A stretch of DNA of 64,000 bases from Streptomyces uncialis (GTDB lineage: Bacteria > Actinomycetota > Actinomycetes > Streptomycetales > Streptomycetaceae), in the NCBI RefSeq assembly GCF_001905345.1, contig NZ_LFBV01000010.1, forward strand, positions 410,224 through 474,223, in the 5' to 3' direction. Shown piece after piece: positions 9,576 through 17,770 of the stretch. Made by a program: the position numbers and the translations under genes. The notes below the pieces were generated by a model that was not told the origin of the DNA, did no database searches, and saw nothing but the letters and a program-made list of their open reading frames with translations. How positions within the stretch are numbered: the stretch's first letter is position 1; the number at the start of each line of letters is the position of its first letter.

Positions 9576-9605
9576 CCGGTGCCGGTGCCGGTGCCGGTGC
9601 CGGTA
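9576..9605. repeat. hexanucleotide repeat CCGGTG x5
   Basis: Five consecutive CCGGTG/CCGGTA units lie in the mreB-mreC gap, just upstream (plus-strand sense) of an 18-bp tandem array. Confidence 0.9.
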
Positions 9606-9630
9606 CTGATCCTGGCCCCGATTCCGAATA

Positions 9631-9709
9631 CCGGTCCCGTTTCCGTTGCCGGTCCCGTTTCCGTTGCCGGTCCCGTTTCCGTTGCCGGTCCCGTTTCCGT
9701 TGCCGGTCC
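9631..9709. repeat. 18-bp tandem repeat, four perfect units plus a partial
   Basis: CCGGTCCCGTTTCCGTTG repeats without change at 9631, 9649, 9667 and 9685, with a 7-base partial at 9703. Perfect identity implies recent expansion or gene conversion. Confidence 0.95.
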
Positions 9710-9927
9710 GCTGACGTTCCCGGTCCCGCCGGACGGGCCGTACGGTCGGCACCCGCCCGGTGCCGATACCCGATATCCGCTGCCCGGCGGCCGGCCGGGT
9801 GCCACGGTGGCCGGGAGCCGCCGCGTGGACGCCGGGCCGGGGGCCGGGGCCCCCGGGGGTGGTCACGGGCGGGGCGTCCGCCGGGGTATCGGGGCCGGGG
9901 CCCGGGGTCCACGGCGGAACCCGGGCG

Positions 9928-10959
9928 TCATCGGCGCGGCTGGGCGTCCAGCACCTGCTGGAGCGCCTCGAACTCCTCGACGCACTTCCCGGAGCCGAGG
10001 GCGACGGAGTCGAGCGGGTTCTCGGCGATATGGATCGGCATGCCCGTCTCGCGGCGCAGCCGCTCGTCGAGGCCGCGCAGCAGGGCGCCGCCGCCGGTCA
10101 GCACGATGCCCCGGTCCATGACGTCGCCGGACAGCTCCGGCGGGCACTTGTCGAGGGTCGTCTTGACGGCGTCGACGATCGCGTTGACGGGTTCCTCGAT
10201 GGCCTTGCGGACCTCGGTGGCCGAGATGACCACGGTCTTCGGCAGGCCGGAGACCAGGTCGCGGCCGCGGATCTCGGTGTGCTCGTCGTTGTCGAGGTCG
10301 TACGCGGAGCCGATCGTGATCTTGATCTGTTCGGCGGTGCGCTCGCCCAGCAGAAGGCTGTACTCCTTCTTGATGTGCTGGATGATCGCGTTGTCCAGCT
10401 CGTCGCCCGCGACCCGGATCGACTGCGCCGTGACGATTCCGCCCAGCGAGATGACCGCGACCTCGGTCGTGCCGCCGCCGATGTCCACGACCATGTTGCC
10501 GGTGGCCTCGTGGACGGGGAGCCCGGAGCCGATGGCGGCCGCCATGGGCTCCTCGATGATGTGCACCTGGCGGGCACCGGCCTGCGACGACGCCTCGATG
10601 ACGGCGCGGCGCTCCACTCCTGTGATGCCCGAGGGGACGCAGACGACGACCCGGGGGCGCGCGAGATAGCGCCGCTTGTGGATCTTGAGGATGAAGTAGC
10701 GGAGCATCCGCTCGGTGATCTCGAAGTCGGCGATCACGCCGTCCTTCAGGGGACGCACGGCCACGATGTTGCCGGGGGTGCGTCCGATCATCTTCTTCGC
10801 TTCGGAACCGACCGCGAGGATGCCACCGGTGTTGGTGTTGATCGCGACGACGGACGGCTCGTTGAGCACGATCCCCTTGCCTCTGACGTACACCAGCGTG
10901 TTGGCGGTCCCGAGGTCGACAGCCATGTCACGGCCGATGAACGACATGTGGTTCCCCAT
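9928..10959 (-). CDS. mreB: rod shape-determining actin homolog MreB
   Basis: A 343-residue actin-like ATPase. Phosphate 1 motif DLGTANTLVY, the NEPSVVAI stretch, phosphate 2 motif VVDIGGGTTEVAV and the adenosine motif GIVLTGGGALLRG are intact. The start is placed at ATG 10959 (MGNHMSFIGRD), giving the length usual for MreB; ATG 10947 (MSFIGRD) is the alternative, with the nearest GGAAGG better spaced for 10959. The open frame continues upstream without MreB similarity. In Streptomyces MreB is needed mainly for sturdy spore walls rather than vegetative growth. It leads the mreB-C-D-PBP2-rodA series on the minus strand. Confidence 0.95.
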   Translation of the reverse strand: MGNHMSFIGRDMAVDLGTANTLVYVRGKGIVLNEPSVVAINTNTGGILAVGSEAKKMIGRTPGNIVAVRPLKDGVIADFEITERMLRYFILKIHKRRYLARPRVVVCVPSGITGVERRAVIEASSQAGARQVHIIEEPMAAAIGSGLPVHEATGNMVVDIGGGTTEVAVISLGGIVTAQSIRVAGDELDNAIIQHIKKEYSLLLGERTAEQIKITIGSAYDLDNDEHTEIRGRDLVSGLPKTVVISATEVRKAIEEPVNAIVDAVKTTLDKCPPELSGDVMDRGIVLTGGGALLRGLDERLRRETGMPIHIAENPLDSVALGSGKCVEEFEALQQVLDAQPRR

Positions 10960-11391
10960 GAGGATGCGTCTGGCCTTCCCAAGTGGAGCGTGTTGAGTGC
11001 TTTTCAGGTCGGCATGTGGGTGCTGTGTGGCGTGAAGGCTTCCATCGTAGTCTCGCCCGCACGGACACGGCGCTAAGGTCCTCGCCATTGTCAGCAGATG
11101 AAGCACTGCCCCGCTATTGGGGACGTGCGGATGGAGCCATGCGTTCCCCCGATCGGCGCGCATATGTCCATGGTCCAGCTGATTTTTTCGCGGGGAATCC
11201 TGTTCGGAATGCGGACCCCGATGACGTCCCGTCAGGAAATTCTCTACGTGAACATGTCGTCGGCGGGTCCTGCGCGACCGGGTGGACACCACCGGACGGG
11301 ACCCGCCGGGCGTGTCCCGGACGGCGCACCCCGCACCCGGGAGCTGGACACGGGGACGGGGTGGCGGCGGACGCGCGGCGCGGGGGGCCGG
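10960..11391. other. mreB upstream region, no gene
   Basis: This 432-bp gap between ndk and mreB is less G+C-rich than its surroundings between about 11100 and 11260. It should carry mreB promoters: on the minus strand a TACGAT -10-like hexamer lies at 11049-11044. No coding sequence is supported. Confidence 0.5.
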
Positions 11392-11805
11392 TCAGGCCAG
11401 GTTCGGGAAGAAGATCTTCAGCTCGCGGTTCGCGGACTCCTCGGAGTCGGACGCGTGGATCAGGTTCTCGCGGGTGATGGTGCCGAGGTCGCCGCGGATG
11501 GAACCGGGGGCCGCCGTGATCGGGTCGGTGGGACCGGCCAGCACCCGGATGCCCTCGATGACCCGCTCGCCCTCGACGACCAGCGCCACGACCGGGCCGG
11601 AGGACATGAACGTGACGAGCGGCTCGTAGAAGACCTTGCCGACATGCTCGGCGTAGTGCTGCTCCAGGGTCTCCCGGTCCAGCGTCCGCAATTCCAGCGC
11701 GGTGATCCGCCAGTCGGCCTTGCGTTCGATACGGCCGACGATCTCGCCCACCAGACCCCGCCGCACGGCATCGGGCTTGAGGAGGACGAGGCTGCGCTGG
11801 GTCAT
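11392..11805 (-). CDS. ndk: nucleoside diphosphate kinase
   Basis: A 137-residue protein of standard Ndk length. It begins MTQRSLVLLKPDAVRRGLVGEI (the KPDAV nucleotide-binding start) and carries the phosphohistidine motif NLIHASDS near residue 117. It transfers the gamma phosphate from ATP to other (d)NDPs. ATG 11805 has AAGGAG 9 bases upstream. It lies between the DUF4233 gene and mreB, all on the minus strand, as in other streptomycetes. Confidence 0.96.
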   Translation of the reverse strand: MTQRSLVLLKPDAVRRGLVGEIVGRIERKADWRITALELRTLDRETLEQHYAEHVGKVFYEPLVTFMSSGPVVALVVEGERVIEGIRVLAGPTDPITAAPGSIRGDLGTITRENLIHASDSEESANRELKIFFPNLA

Positions 11806-11873
11806 GGTGTGCGGCTCCTTCGGTCACCTGGTGTACGGGTCCTCAGAGGTTACAGGCACCGCACACCCCTCCG

Positions 11874-12245
11874 TCACGCAGCGTCAGGCCCTGGCCCGGC
11901 CGTCGCCGTCCCCTCCTGCGCGGCGGCCCAGCGGGCCTTCACCTCGTCCACCTTGCGGCCGTAGTGCAGGGACGCCCACCACAGCGCGCCGAAGCACAGC
12001 CCGAGCACGAACATCATCGGCACGACGAAGCCGCTGAGGACCAGCAGCCCCTGGAGCGCCCAGCCCAGCTGGACGCCCAGCGGCCGGGTGACGAAGCCGC
12101 AGAGCAGCAGGCTCAGCGCCATCAGGGCCCCGCACACCCCCCATACCGCGCCCAGCGAGAGATCGGGGTCCTTCATGGCGACGAGACCGGCGAAACCGAT
12201 CACGAAGAACTCACCGAGCAGTGTGGACGAACAGAGAACCCGCAC
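11874..12245 (-). CDS. DUF4233 family membrane protein
   Basis: A 123-residue protein with three to four hydrophobic helices (LLGEFFVIGFAGLVAM; VCGALMALSLLLCGFV; LQGLLVLSGFVVPMMFVLGLCFGALWW) and a charged C-terminus (RKVDEVKARWAAAQEG). This is the actinobacterial DUF4233 family, usually located immediately after folC. The GTG start at 12245 is 2 bases past the folC stop, so the two are probably co-translated. Function is unknown; the constant link with folC suggests a supporting role in folate or membrane physiology, but nothing in the sequence proves it. Confidence 0.85.
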   Translation of the reverse strand: MRVLCSSTLLGEFFVIGFAGLVAMKDPDLSLGAVWGVCGALMALSLLLCGFVTRPLGVQLGWALQGLLVLSGFVVPMMFVLGLCFGALWWASLHYGRKVDEVKARWAAAQEGTATAGPGPDAA

Positions 12246-12247
12246 AG

Positions 12248-13762
12248 TCAGCCCCTCCCGAGGAGCAGTCGGGCATCCCCGACGGTGAAGACGGAACCGG
12301 TGACGAGCACTCCCCCGCCGGAGAACTGGCCGTCCTCCTCGGCGAGCGTGATCGCCGCCTCGATGGCGTCGTCGATCCGGGGCTCGACCTGGACGCGCTC
12401 CTCCCCGAACACCTCCACGGCGATCGCGGCGAGCGTGTCCACGTCCATCGCGCGATGGGTGGTGTGCTGGGTGACGACGACCTCGGTGAAGACCGGCTCA
12501 AACGCTTCGAGCAGCCCCCGGACGTCCTTCTCCGCGCTGGCCCCGACGACACCGATCAGTCTGCTGAAGCCGAACGCCTCGTCCAGCGAACCGGCGACGG
12601 CACGCGCGCCCGCCGGATTGTGCGCCGCGTCCAGCACGACGGTCGGCGAACGGCGCACGACCTCCAGCCGGCCGGGGGAGGTGACGGACGCGAACGCCTT
12701 GCGGACGGTGTCCATGGCGAGCGGCTCCGAGCGCTGGGCGCCCACCCCGAAGAACGCCTCGACGGCGGCGAGCGCGACGGCCGCGTTGTGCGCCTGGTGG
12801 ACGCCGTGCAGCGGGAGGAAGACCTCCTCGTACTCGCCGCCGAGACCGCGCAGGGTCAGCAGCTGACCGCCGACGGCCACCTGCCGGGCCACCACGCCGA
12901 ACTCCAGGCCCTCCCGGGCCACCGTGGCGTCGACCTCGACGGCCTTCTTCAGCAGCACCTGCGCCGCGTCCACGGGCTGCTGGGCGAGGATGACCGTGGC
13001 GTCCTGCTTGATGATCCCGGCCTTCTCCCCCGCGATCTCGCCGGGTGTCGAGCCGAGCCGGTCGGTGTGGTCCAGGTCGATCGGGGTGACCACGGCGACC
13101 GAGGCGTCGATGACGTTGGTGGCGTCCCAGGTGCCGCCCATGCCGACCTCGACCACGGCGACATCGACCGGGGCGTCGGCGAACGCCGCGTACGCCATCG
13201 CGGTCAGCACCTCGAAGAACGACAGCCGGTACTCCTGCTGGGCGTCGACCATCTCGATGTACGGCTTGATGTCGCGGTACGTCTCCACGAACCGCTCGGG
13301 GTCGATCGGGGCGCCGTCCAGACTGATCCGCTCGGTGATCGACTGGACGTGCGGCGAGCTGTACCGGCCGGGGCGCAGATCGAAGGCGGCGAGCAGGGCC
13401 TCGATCATGCGGGCCGTGGACGTCTTGCCGTTGGTGCCGGTGATGTGGATCGACGGATAGGTGCGCTGGGGGTCGCCGAGGATGTCCAGCAGGGAGGCGA
13501 TCCGGGTGACGGACGGCTCCAGCTTGGTCTCGCCCCAGCGGCTCGACAGCTCCGTCTCGACCTCGCGCAGCGCGCGGTCCACCTCGGGGTCCTCGGGGCG
13601 GCCGGGCAGATCCGGCGAGGGGGCACCGCCCTGGGTGCGCAGGGTGCGGCTCCCTGCCTCGATCGCGGCGAGATCGGGGTCGCGACCGGTCTCGGCCTCG
13701 ACGATCTCGTCGAACTGGTCCAGAGGGTCACGGTCCGGGTCACGCGGGGGGTACTGGCTCAC
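12248..13762 (-). CDS. folC: folylpolyglutamate synthase / dihydrofolate synthase
   Basis: A 504-residue Mur-ligase-family enzyme that adds glutamate to dihydropteroate or folates. The ATP-binding loop HITGTNGKTSTARMIEALL lies near residue 108, followed by SPHVQSITERI and the metal/ATP motif EVGMGGTWDATNVI; HNPAGARA marks the C-terminal Mur ligase domain. An N-terminal extension of about 50 acidic residues precedes the usual start, which makes it longer than typical bacterial FolC (about 420-450). The start is GTG 13762. It lies between valS and the DUF4233 gene. Confidence 0.93.
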   Translation of the reverse strand: MSQYPPRDPDRDPLDQFDEIVEAETGRDPDLAAIEAGSRTLRTQGGAPSPDLPGRPEDPEVDRALREVETELSSRWGETKLEPSVTRIASLLDILGDPQRTYPSIHITGTNGKTSTARMIEALLAAFDLRPGRYSSPHVQSITERISLDGAPIDPERFVETYRDIKPYIEMVDAQQEYRLSFFEVLTAMAYAAFADAPVDVAVVEVGMGGTWDATNVIDASVAVVTPIDLDHTDRLGSTPGEIAGEKAGIIKQDATVILAQQPVDAAQVLLKKAVEVDATVAREGLEFGVVARQVAVGGQLLTLRGLGGEYEEVFLPLHGVHQAHNAAVALAAVEAFFGVGAQRSEPLAMDTVRKAFASVTSPGRLEVVRRSPTVVLDAAHNPAGARAVAGSLDEAFGFSRLIGVVGASAEKDVRGLLEAFEPVFTEVVVTQHTTHRAMDVDTLAAIAVEVFGEERVQVEPRIDDAIEAAITLAEEDGQFSGGGVLVTGSVFTVGDARLLLGRG

Positions 13763-13871
13763 GCGCCCAGTCTACGGAGGCCCACCGACAGCGGCTCACC
13801 CGCCGCCGCCGTCCCACCGGCCGGACGGGCCGGGAACCCGTCCGGGGCGGCGGGTCCGGGGCGGTTACGCG

Positions 13872-13907
13872 CCCCGCCCTCCCCGGGACGGGCCGGGGAG
13901 GGCGGGG
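13872..13907 (-). terminator. hairpin downstream of valS
   Basis: A perfect 15-bp G+C stem (13872-13886 with 13893-13907) closes on a 6-base loop, 30 bases beyond the valS stop and before folC. Confidence 0.8.
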
Positions 13908-13936
13908 TGCGGTGGCCCCTCGCGGGGCCGGGTGGA

Positions 13937-16561
13937 TCAGGCGGCGGGCAGGGCGTCGAGCTGCGCCTGGATACGGGCGATGTCCTCGTCCGCCTTGGTG
14001 AGCCGGCCCCGGATCTTGTCCACGACCTGGTCGGGCGCCTTCGCCAGGAACGCCTCGTTGCCGAGCTTGGCGGTGGCCTGGGCCTTCTCCTTCTCCGCCG
14101 CGCCGAGGTCCTTGGCCAGCCGCTTGCGTTCGGCGGCGATGTCGATCGTCCCGGACAGGTCCAGGGCGACCTCGACCCCGGAGACCGGCAGTGTCGCCGT
14201 GGCGGCGAAGCTCCCGCCCTCCGGCTGGAGCCGCAGCAGCTGCCGGATGGCCGCCTCGTGCGGGGCGAGCGGCGAACCGTCGAGACCGAGCCGGGCGGGC
14301 ACCCGCTGACCGGGCTGGAGGCCCTGGTCGGCACGGAAGCGGCGGACCTCGGTGATCAGCTGCTGGACGGTGCCGATCTCCCGCTCGGCGGCGGTGTCCC
14401 GGAAGCCGCTGTCCTTCGGCCAGTCCGCGATCACCAGGGACTCGCCCCCGGTGAGGGTGGTCCACAGGGTCTCGGTGACGAACGGCACGATCGGGTGCAG
14501 CATCCGCAGGGTGACGTCGAGCACCTCGCCGAGGACCCGGCCGGAGACCTTCGCCGCCTCGCCGCCGCCCATGAACGTGGTCTTGGACAGCTCGACGTAC
14601 CAGTCGAAGACCTCGTCCCACGCGAAGTGGAACAGCGCGTCGGAGAGCTTCGCGAACTGGTAGTCGTCGTAGAGGGCGTCGACCTCCGCGACGGTCGCGT
14701 TCAGCCGGGACAGGATCCACCGGTCGGTCGCCGACATCTCCTCGGCGGACGGCAGCTCGCCCTCGACGGTCGCCCCGTTCATCAGGGCGAACCGGGTGGC
14801 GTTCCAGATCTTGTTGGCGAAGTTGCGCGAGCCCTGGACCCAGTCCTCGCCGATCGGCACGTCGACGCCCGGGTTGGCGCCGCGCGCCAGGGTGAAACGC
14901 AGGGCGTCGGAGCCGTACTTGTCCATCCAGTCGAGCGGGTTGACCGCGTTGCCGAAGGACTTCGACATCTTCTTGCCGAACTGGTCACGGACCATGCCGT
15001 GCAGGACGATCGTGCGGAACGGGGGCGTGCCGTCCATCGCGTACAGACCGAACATCATCATCCGGGCGACCCAGAAGAACAGGATGTCGTAGCCGGTGAC
15101 GAGGACGGAGTTCGGATAGAACTTCGCGAGGCTGTCGGTCCGCTCCGGCCAGCCGAGCGTGGAGAACGGCCACAGGCCCGACGAGAACCAGGTGTCGAGG
15201 ACGTCGGTGTCCTGGTGCCAGCCCGCACCGGACGGCGGCTGCTCGTCGGGGCCGACGCAGACGACCTCGCCGTTCGGGCCGTACCAGACGGGGATGCGGT
15301 GGCCCCACCACAGCTGGCGGGAGATCGTCCAGTCGTGCAGGTTGTCGACCCAGTCGAAGTACCGCTTCTCCATCTCCCGCGGGTGGATGTCGACCCGGCC
15401 GTCGCGGACCGCGTCACCGGCGGCCTTGGCGAGGGTCCCGACCTTGACCCACCACTGGAGGGACAGCCGCGGCTCGATGGTGGTGCGGCAGCGCGAGCAG
15501 TGGCCGACGGAGTGCGTGTACGGGCGCTTCTCGGCCACGATCCGGCCCTCCGCGCGCAGCGCGGCGACGATCGCGGAACGGGCCTCCATCCGGTCCAGGT
15601 CCTGGAAGGGCCCGGGGACGGTGATGATCGCGCGCTCGTCGAGGACCTTGATGGACGGCAGACCGTGCCGCCGGCCGATCTCGAAGTCGTTCGGGTCGTG
15701 GGCGGGCGTCACCTTGACCGCGCCGGTGCCGAACTCGGGGTCGACGTGCTCGTCGGCGACGACGGGGATCCGCCGGTCGGTGAGCGGCAGGGCGATCGTC
15801 CGGCCGACGAGGTGGCGGTAGCGCTCGTCGTCGGGGTGCACGGCGACGGCGGTGTCACCGAGCATGGTCTCCGCGCGGGTCGTCGCGACGACCAGGGAGT
15901 CCTCGCCCTCGCCGTAGCGGATGGAGACCAGCTCACCGTCGTCGTCCTGGTACTCGACCTCGATGTCGGAGATCGCGGTGAGACAGCGCGGACACCAGTT
16001 GATGATGCGCTCGGCGCGGTAGATCAGCTCGTCGTCGAAGAGCCGCTTGAAGATCGTCTGGACGGACCGGGAAAGGCCCTCGTCCATGGTGAAGCGCTCA
16101 CGGTCCCAGTCGACACCGTCACCGAGACGGCGCATCTGCCCGGAGATCTGCCCGCCGGACTCGTCCTTCCACTGCCACACCCGCTCGACGAACGCCTCCC
16201 GGCCGAGGTCGTGCCGGGACTTGCCCTCCTTGCCCAGCTCACGCTCGACGACGTTCTGGGTGGCGATGCCCGCGTGGTCCATACCGGGCTGCCACAGCGT
16301 CTCGAAGCCCTGCATACGCTTGCGGCGGGTCAGCGCGTCGATCAGCGTGTGCTCGAAGGCGTGCCCGAGATGCAGGCTGCCGGTGACGTTGGGCGGCGGG
16401 ATGACGACGGTGAACGGCGGCTTGTCGCTCGCCGCGTCGGCGGCGAAGTAACCACGCTCCACCCAGCGCTCGTACAGCTCCCCCTCTACCTCGGCCGGCG
16501 CGTACTGGGTCGGCAGTTCGGAGGTGGGCGCTGGATTCTGCTGCTGAGAGTTCTCGGTCAC
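13937..16561 (-). CDS. valS: valyl-tRNA synthetase
   Basis: An 874-residue class I aminoacyl-tRNA synthetase. HIGH-type motif HLGH occurs in PPPNVTGSLHLGHAFEHT near residue 58, followed by GMDHAGIATQ. KMSKS occurs intact in GKKMSKSFGNAVNP near residue 525. The valine-specific editing domain lies between, and a C-terminal coiled-coil arm (DLSGTIDIAAERKRLAKDL to the end) binds tRNA. The GTG start at 16561 gives a short Gln/Asn-rich leader before PTQYAPAEVEGELYERW. No T-box leader is visible upstream. Confidence 0.97.
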   Translation of the reverse strand: MTENSQQQNPAPTSELPTQYAPAEVEGELYERWVERGYFAADAASDKPPFTVVIPPPNVTGSLHLGHAFEHTLIDALTRRKRMQGFETLWQPGMDHAGIATQNVVERELGKEGKSRHDLGREAFVERVWQWKDESGGQISGQMRRLGDGVDWDRERFTMDEGLSRSVQTIFKRLFDDELIYRAERIINWCPRCLTAISDIEVEYQDDDGELVSIRYGEGEDSLVVATTRAETMLGDTAVAVHPDDERYRHLVGRTIALPLTDRRIPVVADEHVDPEFGTGAVKVTPAHDPNDFEIGRRHGLPSIKVLDERAIITVPGPFQDLDRMEARSAIVAALRAEGRIVAEKRPYTHSVGHCSRCRTTIEPRLSLQWWVKVGTLAKAAGDAVRDGRVDIHPREMEKRYFDWVDNLHDWTISRQLWWGHRIPVWYGPNGEVVCVGPDEQPPSGAGWHQDTDVLDTWFSSGLWPFSTLGWPERTDSLAKFYPNSVLVTGYDILFFWVARMMMFGLYAMDGTPPFRTIVLHGMVRDQFGKKMSKSFGNAVNPLDWMDKYGSDALRFTLARGANPGVDVPIGEDWVQGSRNFANKIWNATRFALMNGATVEGELPSAEEMSATDRWILSRLNATVAEVDALYDDYQFAKLSDALFHFAWDEVFDWYVELSKTTFMGGGEAAKVSGRVLGEVLDVTLRMLHPIVPFVTETLWTTLTGGESLVIADWPKDSGFRDTAAEREIGTVQQLITEVRRFRADQGLQPGQRVPARLGLDGSPLAPHEAAIRQLLRLQPEGGSFAATATLPVSGVEVALDLSGTIDIAAERKRLAKDLGAAEKEKAQATAKLGNEAFLAKAPDQVVDKIRGRLTKADEDIARIQAQLDALPAA

Positions 16562-16697
16562 GGGGTCAGTTTAGAGGCGTCACGGTCCCGCACTGAAACC
16601 CGTTGTTTTGGTAACGGTGCGGCCCCCGCCGGTCACTTCGCCGGTCCGTTGCGTCAGGATGTCGGGAACACGTAAACATCGGGGAGGGAACGTCCGC
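16562..16697. promoter_or_regulatory. divergent promoter gap valS / membrane protein
   Basis: This 136-bp gap includes an A+T-richer core with an interrupted palindrome CCGTT-N8-AACGG (16600-16617). It must hold both promoters; which base is the -10 cannot be fixed by eye. Confidence 0.4.
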
Positions 16698-17642
16698 ATG
16701 AGTTACAACCAGCCGGGCCCGTACGACGGGCAGCAGCAGCCGCAGCAGCCCGGGCCGTACGGTCAGCCGGGGCCTTACGGCCAGCAGCCGCAGGCTCCGC
16801 AGCCCGGCTACGGCTATCCGCAGCAGCCGCCTCCTCAGCCGGGGTACGGCTACCCGCAAGCGCAGCCCCCGCAGCCGGGCTACGGCTACCCGCAGGCGGG
16901 CCAGCCCGGTCAGCCGCAGGCACCGGGCCAGGACCCCGGCTACGGCTACGCGCAGCCCCCGGCACCGGGCGGCGGCAAGAAGAAGACGGGCCTGATCATC
17001 GGTGCCGTCGCGGTCGTCGCGGCGATCGGCGTCGGTGTGTACCTCGTCGTCGGCGGCTCGGGCGGGAGCTCCGCCCTGTCGGACGACGGGCCGCACAAGC
17101 TGACCACGCCGGCCGACATCCTGGACGGCGAGTACAAGCGGATGACGCCGGACAACCCGCCGGAGGACGCCTCGACGTCCGACAGCGCCAAGGAGCTCGC
17201 GAAGAGCGGGGTCACCGACGCCAAGGCCGTCACCGGCATCTACTCGACGTTCGACATGAGCGGCGGCACCCAGCCGACCCCGGAGGAGATCGCCGGCTCC
17301 AAGGCCGTCACCTTCGTCGGCCTGTACGGCAAGGTGAAGGACCCGGAGGCCGCCCTGGACTCCGCGTTCACCGGGATGGCCAAGGAGAAGGGCGAGGCCC
17401 TCAAGGTCCTCGGTGCCCCCGAGAAGGTGACCCCGGACGGACTCGACGGCGCCGTCATGAAGTGCCAGAAGGCCCAGGCCAAGGACGAGACGGGCAAGCT
17501 CGACACCCAGTACCTGTGCATGTGGGCCGACTACAGCACCCTGGCCCTGGTGATCCCGGCCGAGAGCGGCACCGGCGTCTCGCTGAACGTCTCCGCCCAG
17601 GTCACCGCGGATGTCCGCAAGGACGTACGCGTGAAGAACTGA
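16698..17642 (+). CDS. Pro/Gln/Tyr-rich single-pass membrane protein
   Basis: A 314-residue protein of unknown function. Residues 1-95 are low-complexity repeats of QPGYGYPQ/QPGPYG type. A basic stop-transfer flank (GGGKKKTG) and one membrane segment (LIIGAVAVVAAIGVGVYLVVGG, about 98-120) follow, then a 190-residue presumed extracellular domain with two cysteines (MKCQ and LCMW, about 255 and 275) that could form a disulfide. ATG 16698 has GGAGGGAACG upstream; an upstream in-frame start lacks this. This architecture (cytoplasmic PQG-rich head, one helix, outer domain) is common in Streptomyces. It is flanked by valS (divergent) and clpX (convergent). Confidence 0.85.
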   Translation: MSYNQPGPYDGQQQPQQPGPYGQPGPYGQQPQAPQPGYGYPQQPPPQPGYGYPQAQPPQPGYGYPQAGQPGQPQAPGQDPGYGYAQPPAPGGGKKKTGLIIGAVAVVAAIGVGVYLVVGGSGGSSALSDDGPHKLTTPADILDGEYKRMTPDNPPEDASTSDSAKELAKSGVTDAKAVTGIYSTFDMSGGTQPTPEEIAGSKAVTFVGLYGKVKDPEAALDSAFTGMAKEKGEALKVLGAPEKVTPDGLDGAVMKCQKAQAKDETGKLDTQYLCMWADYSTLALVIPAESGTGVSLNVSAQVTADVRKDVRVKN

Positions 17643-17676
17643 CCCATGACCCGCGCCGAGCAGGTGCGGGATCGCG

Positions 17677-17714
17677 GGAGGGGCCCCGGACGACATGTCG
17701 TCCGGGGCCCCTCC
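17677..17714. terminator. long perfect palindromic terminator
   Basis: GGAGGGGCCCCGGACGAC is followed, after AT, by its exact complement, giving an uninterrupted 38-base palindrome. It stands between the convergent membrane-protein gene and clpX. Confidence 0.9.
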
Positions 17715-17770
17715 TGTACGTATCCGTCCGGCCGGTGGCCGTGCGCCGCCTCACACGGTCACGGTCACGG

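Larger units (their letters stand above)
9382..9927. other. repeat-rich gap between mreB and mreC
   Basis: There is no credible gene in these 546 bases. The gap contains the simple repeats described separately (9576-9605 and 9631-9709), two GTGGCTAT direct repeats near 9447-9465, and G+C-rich sequence beyond. A promoter for mreCD could lie here; I cannot identify one securely. Confidence 0.7.

Noticed and set aside
16562..16697. T-box leader before valS
   Set aside because: The gap is only 136 bases and has none of the specifier or T-box sequence.
16566..17696. Leu-rich 376-codon open frame antisense to the Pro/Gln/Tyr-rich protein
   Set aside because: The plus-strand gene has a ribosome site, a membrane helix and correct codon bias; the minus frame is its shadow.
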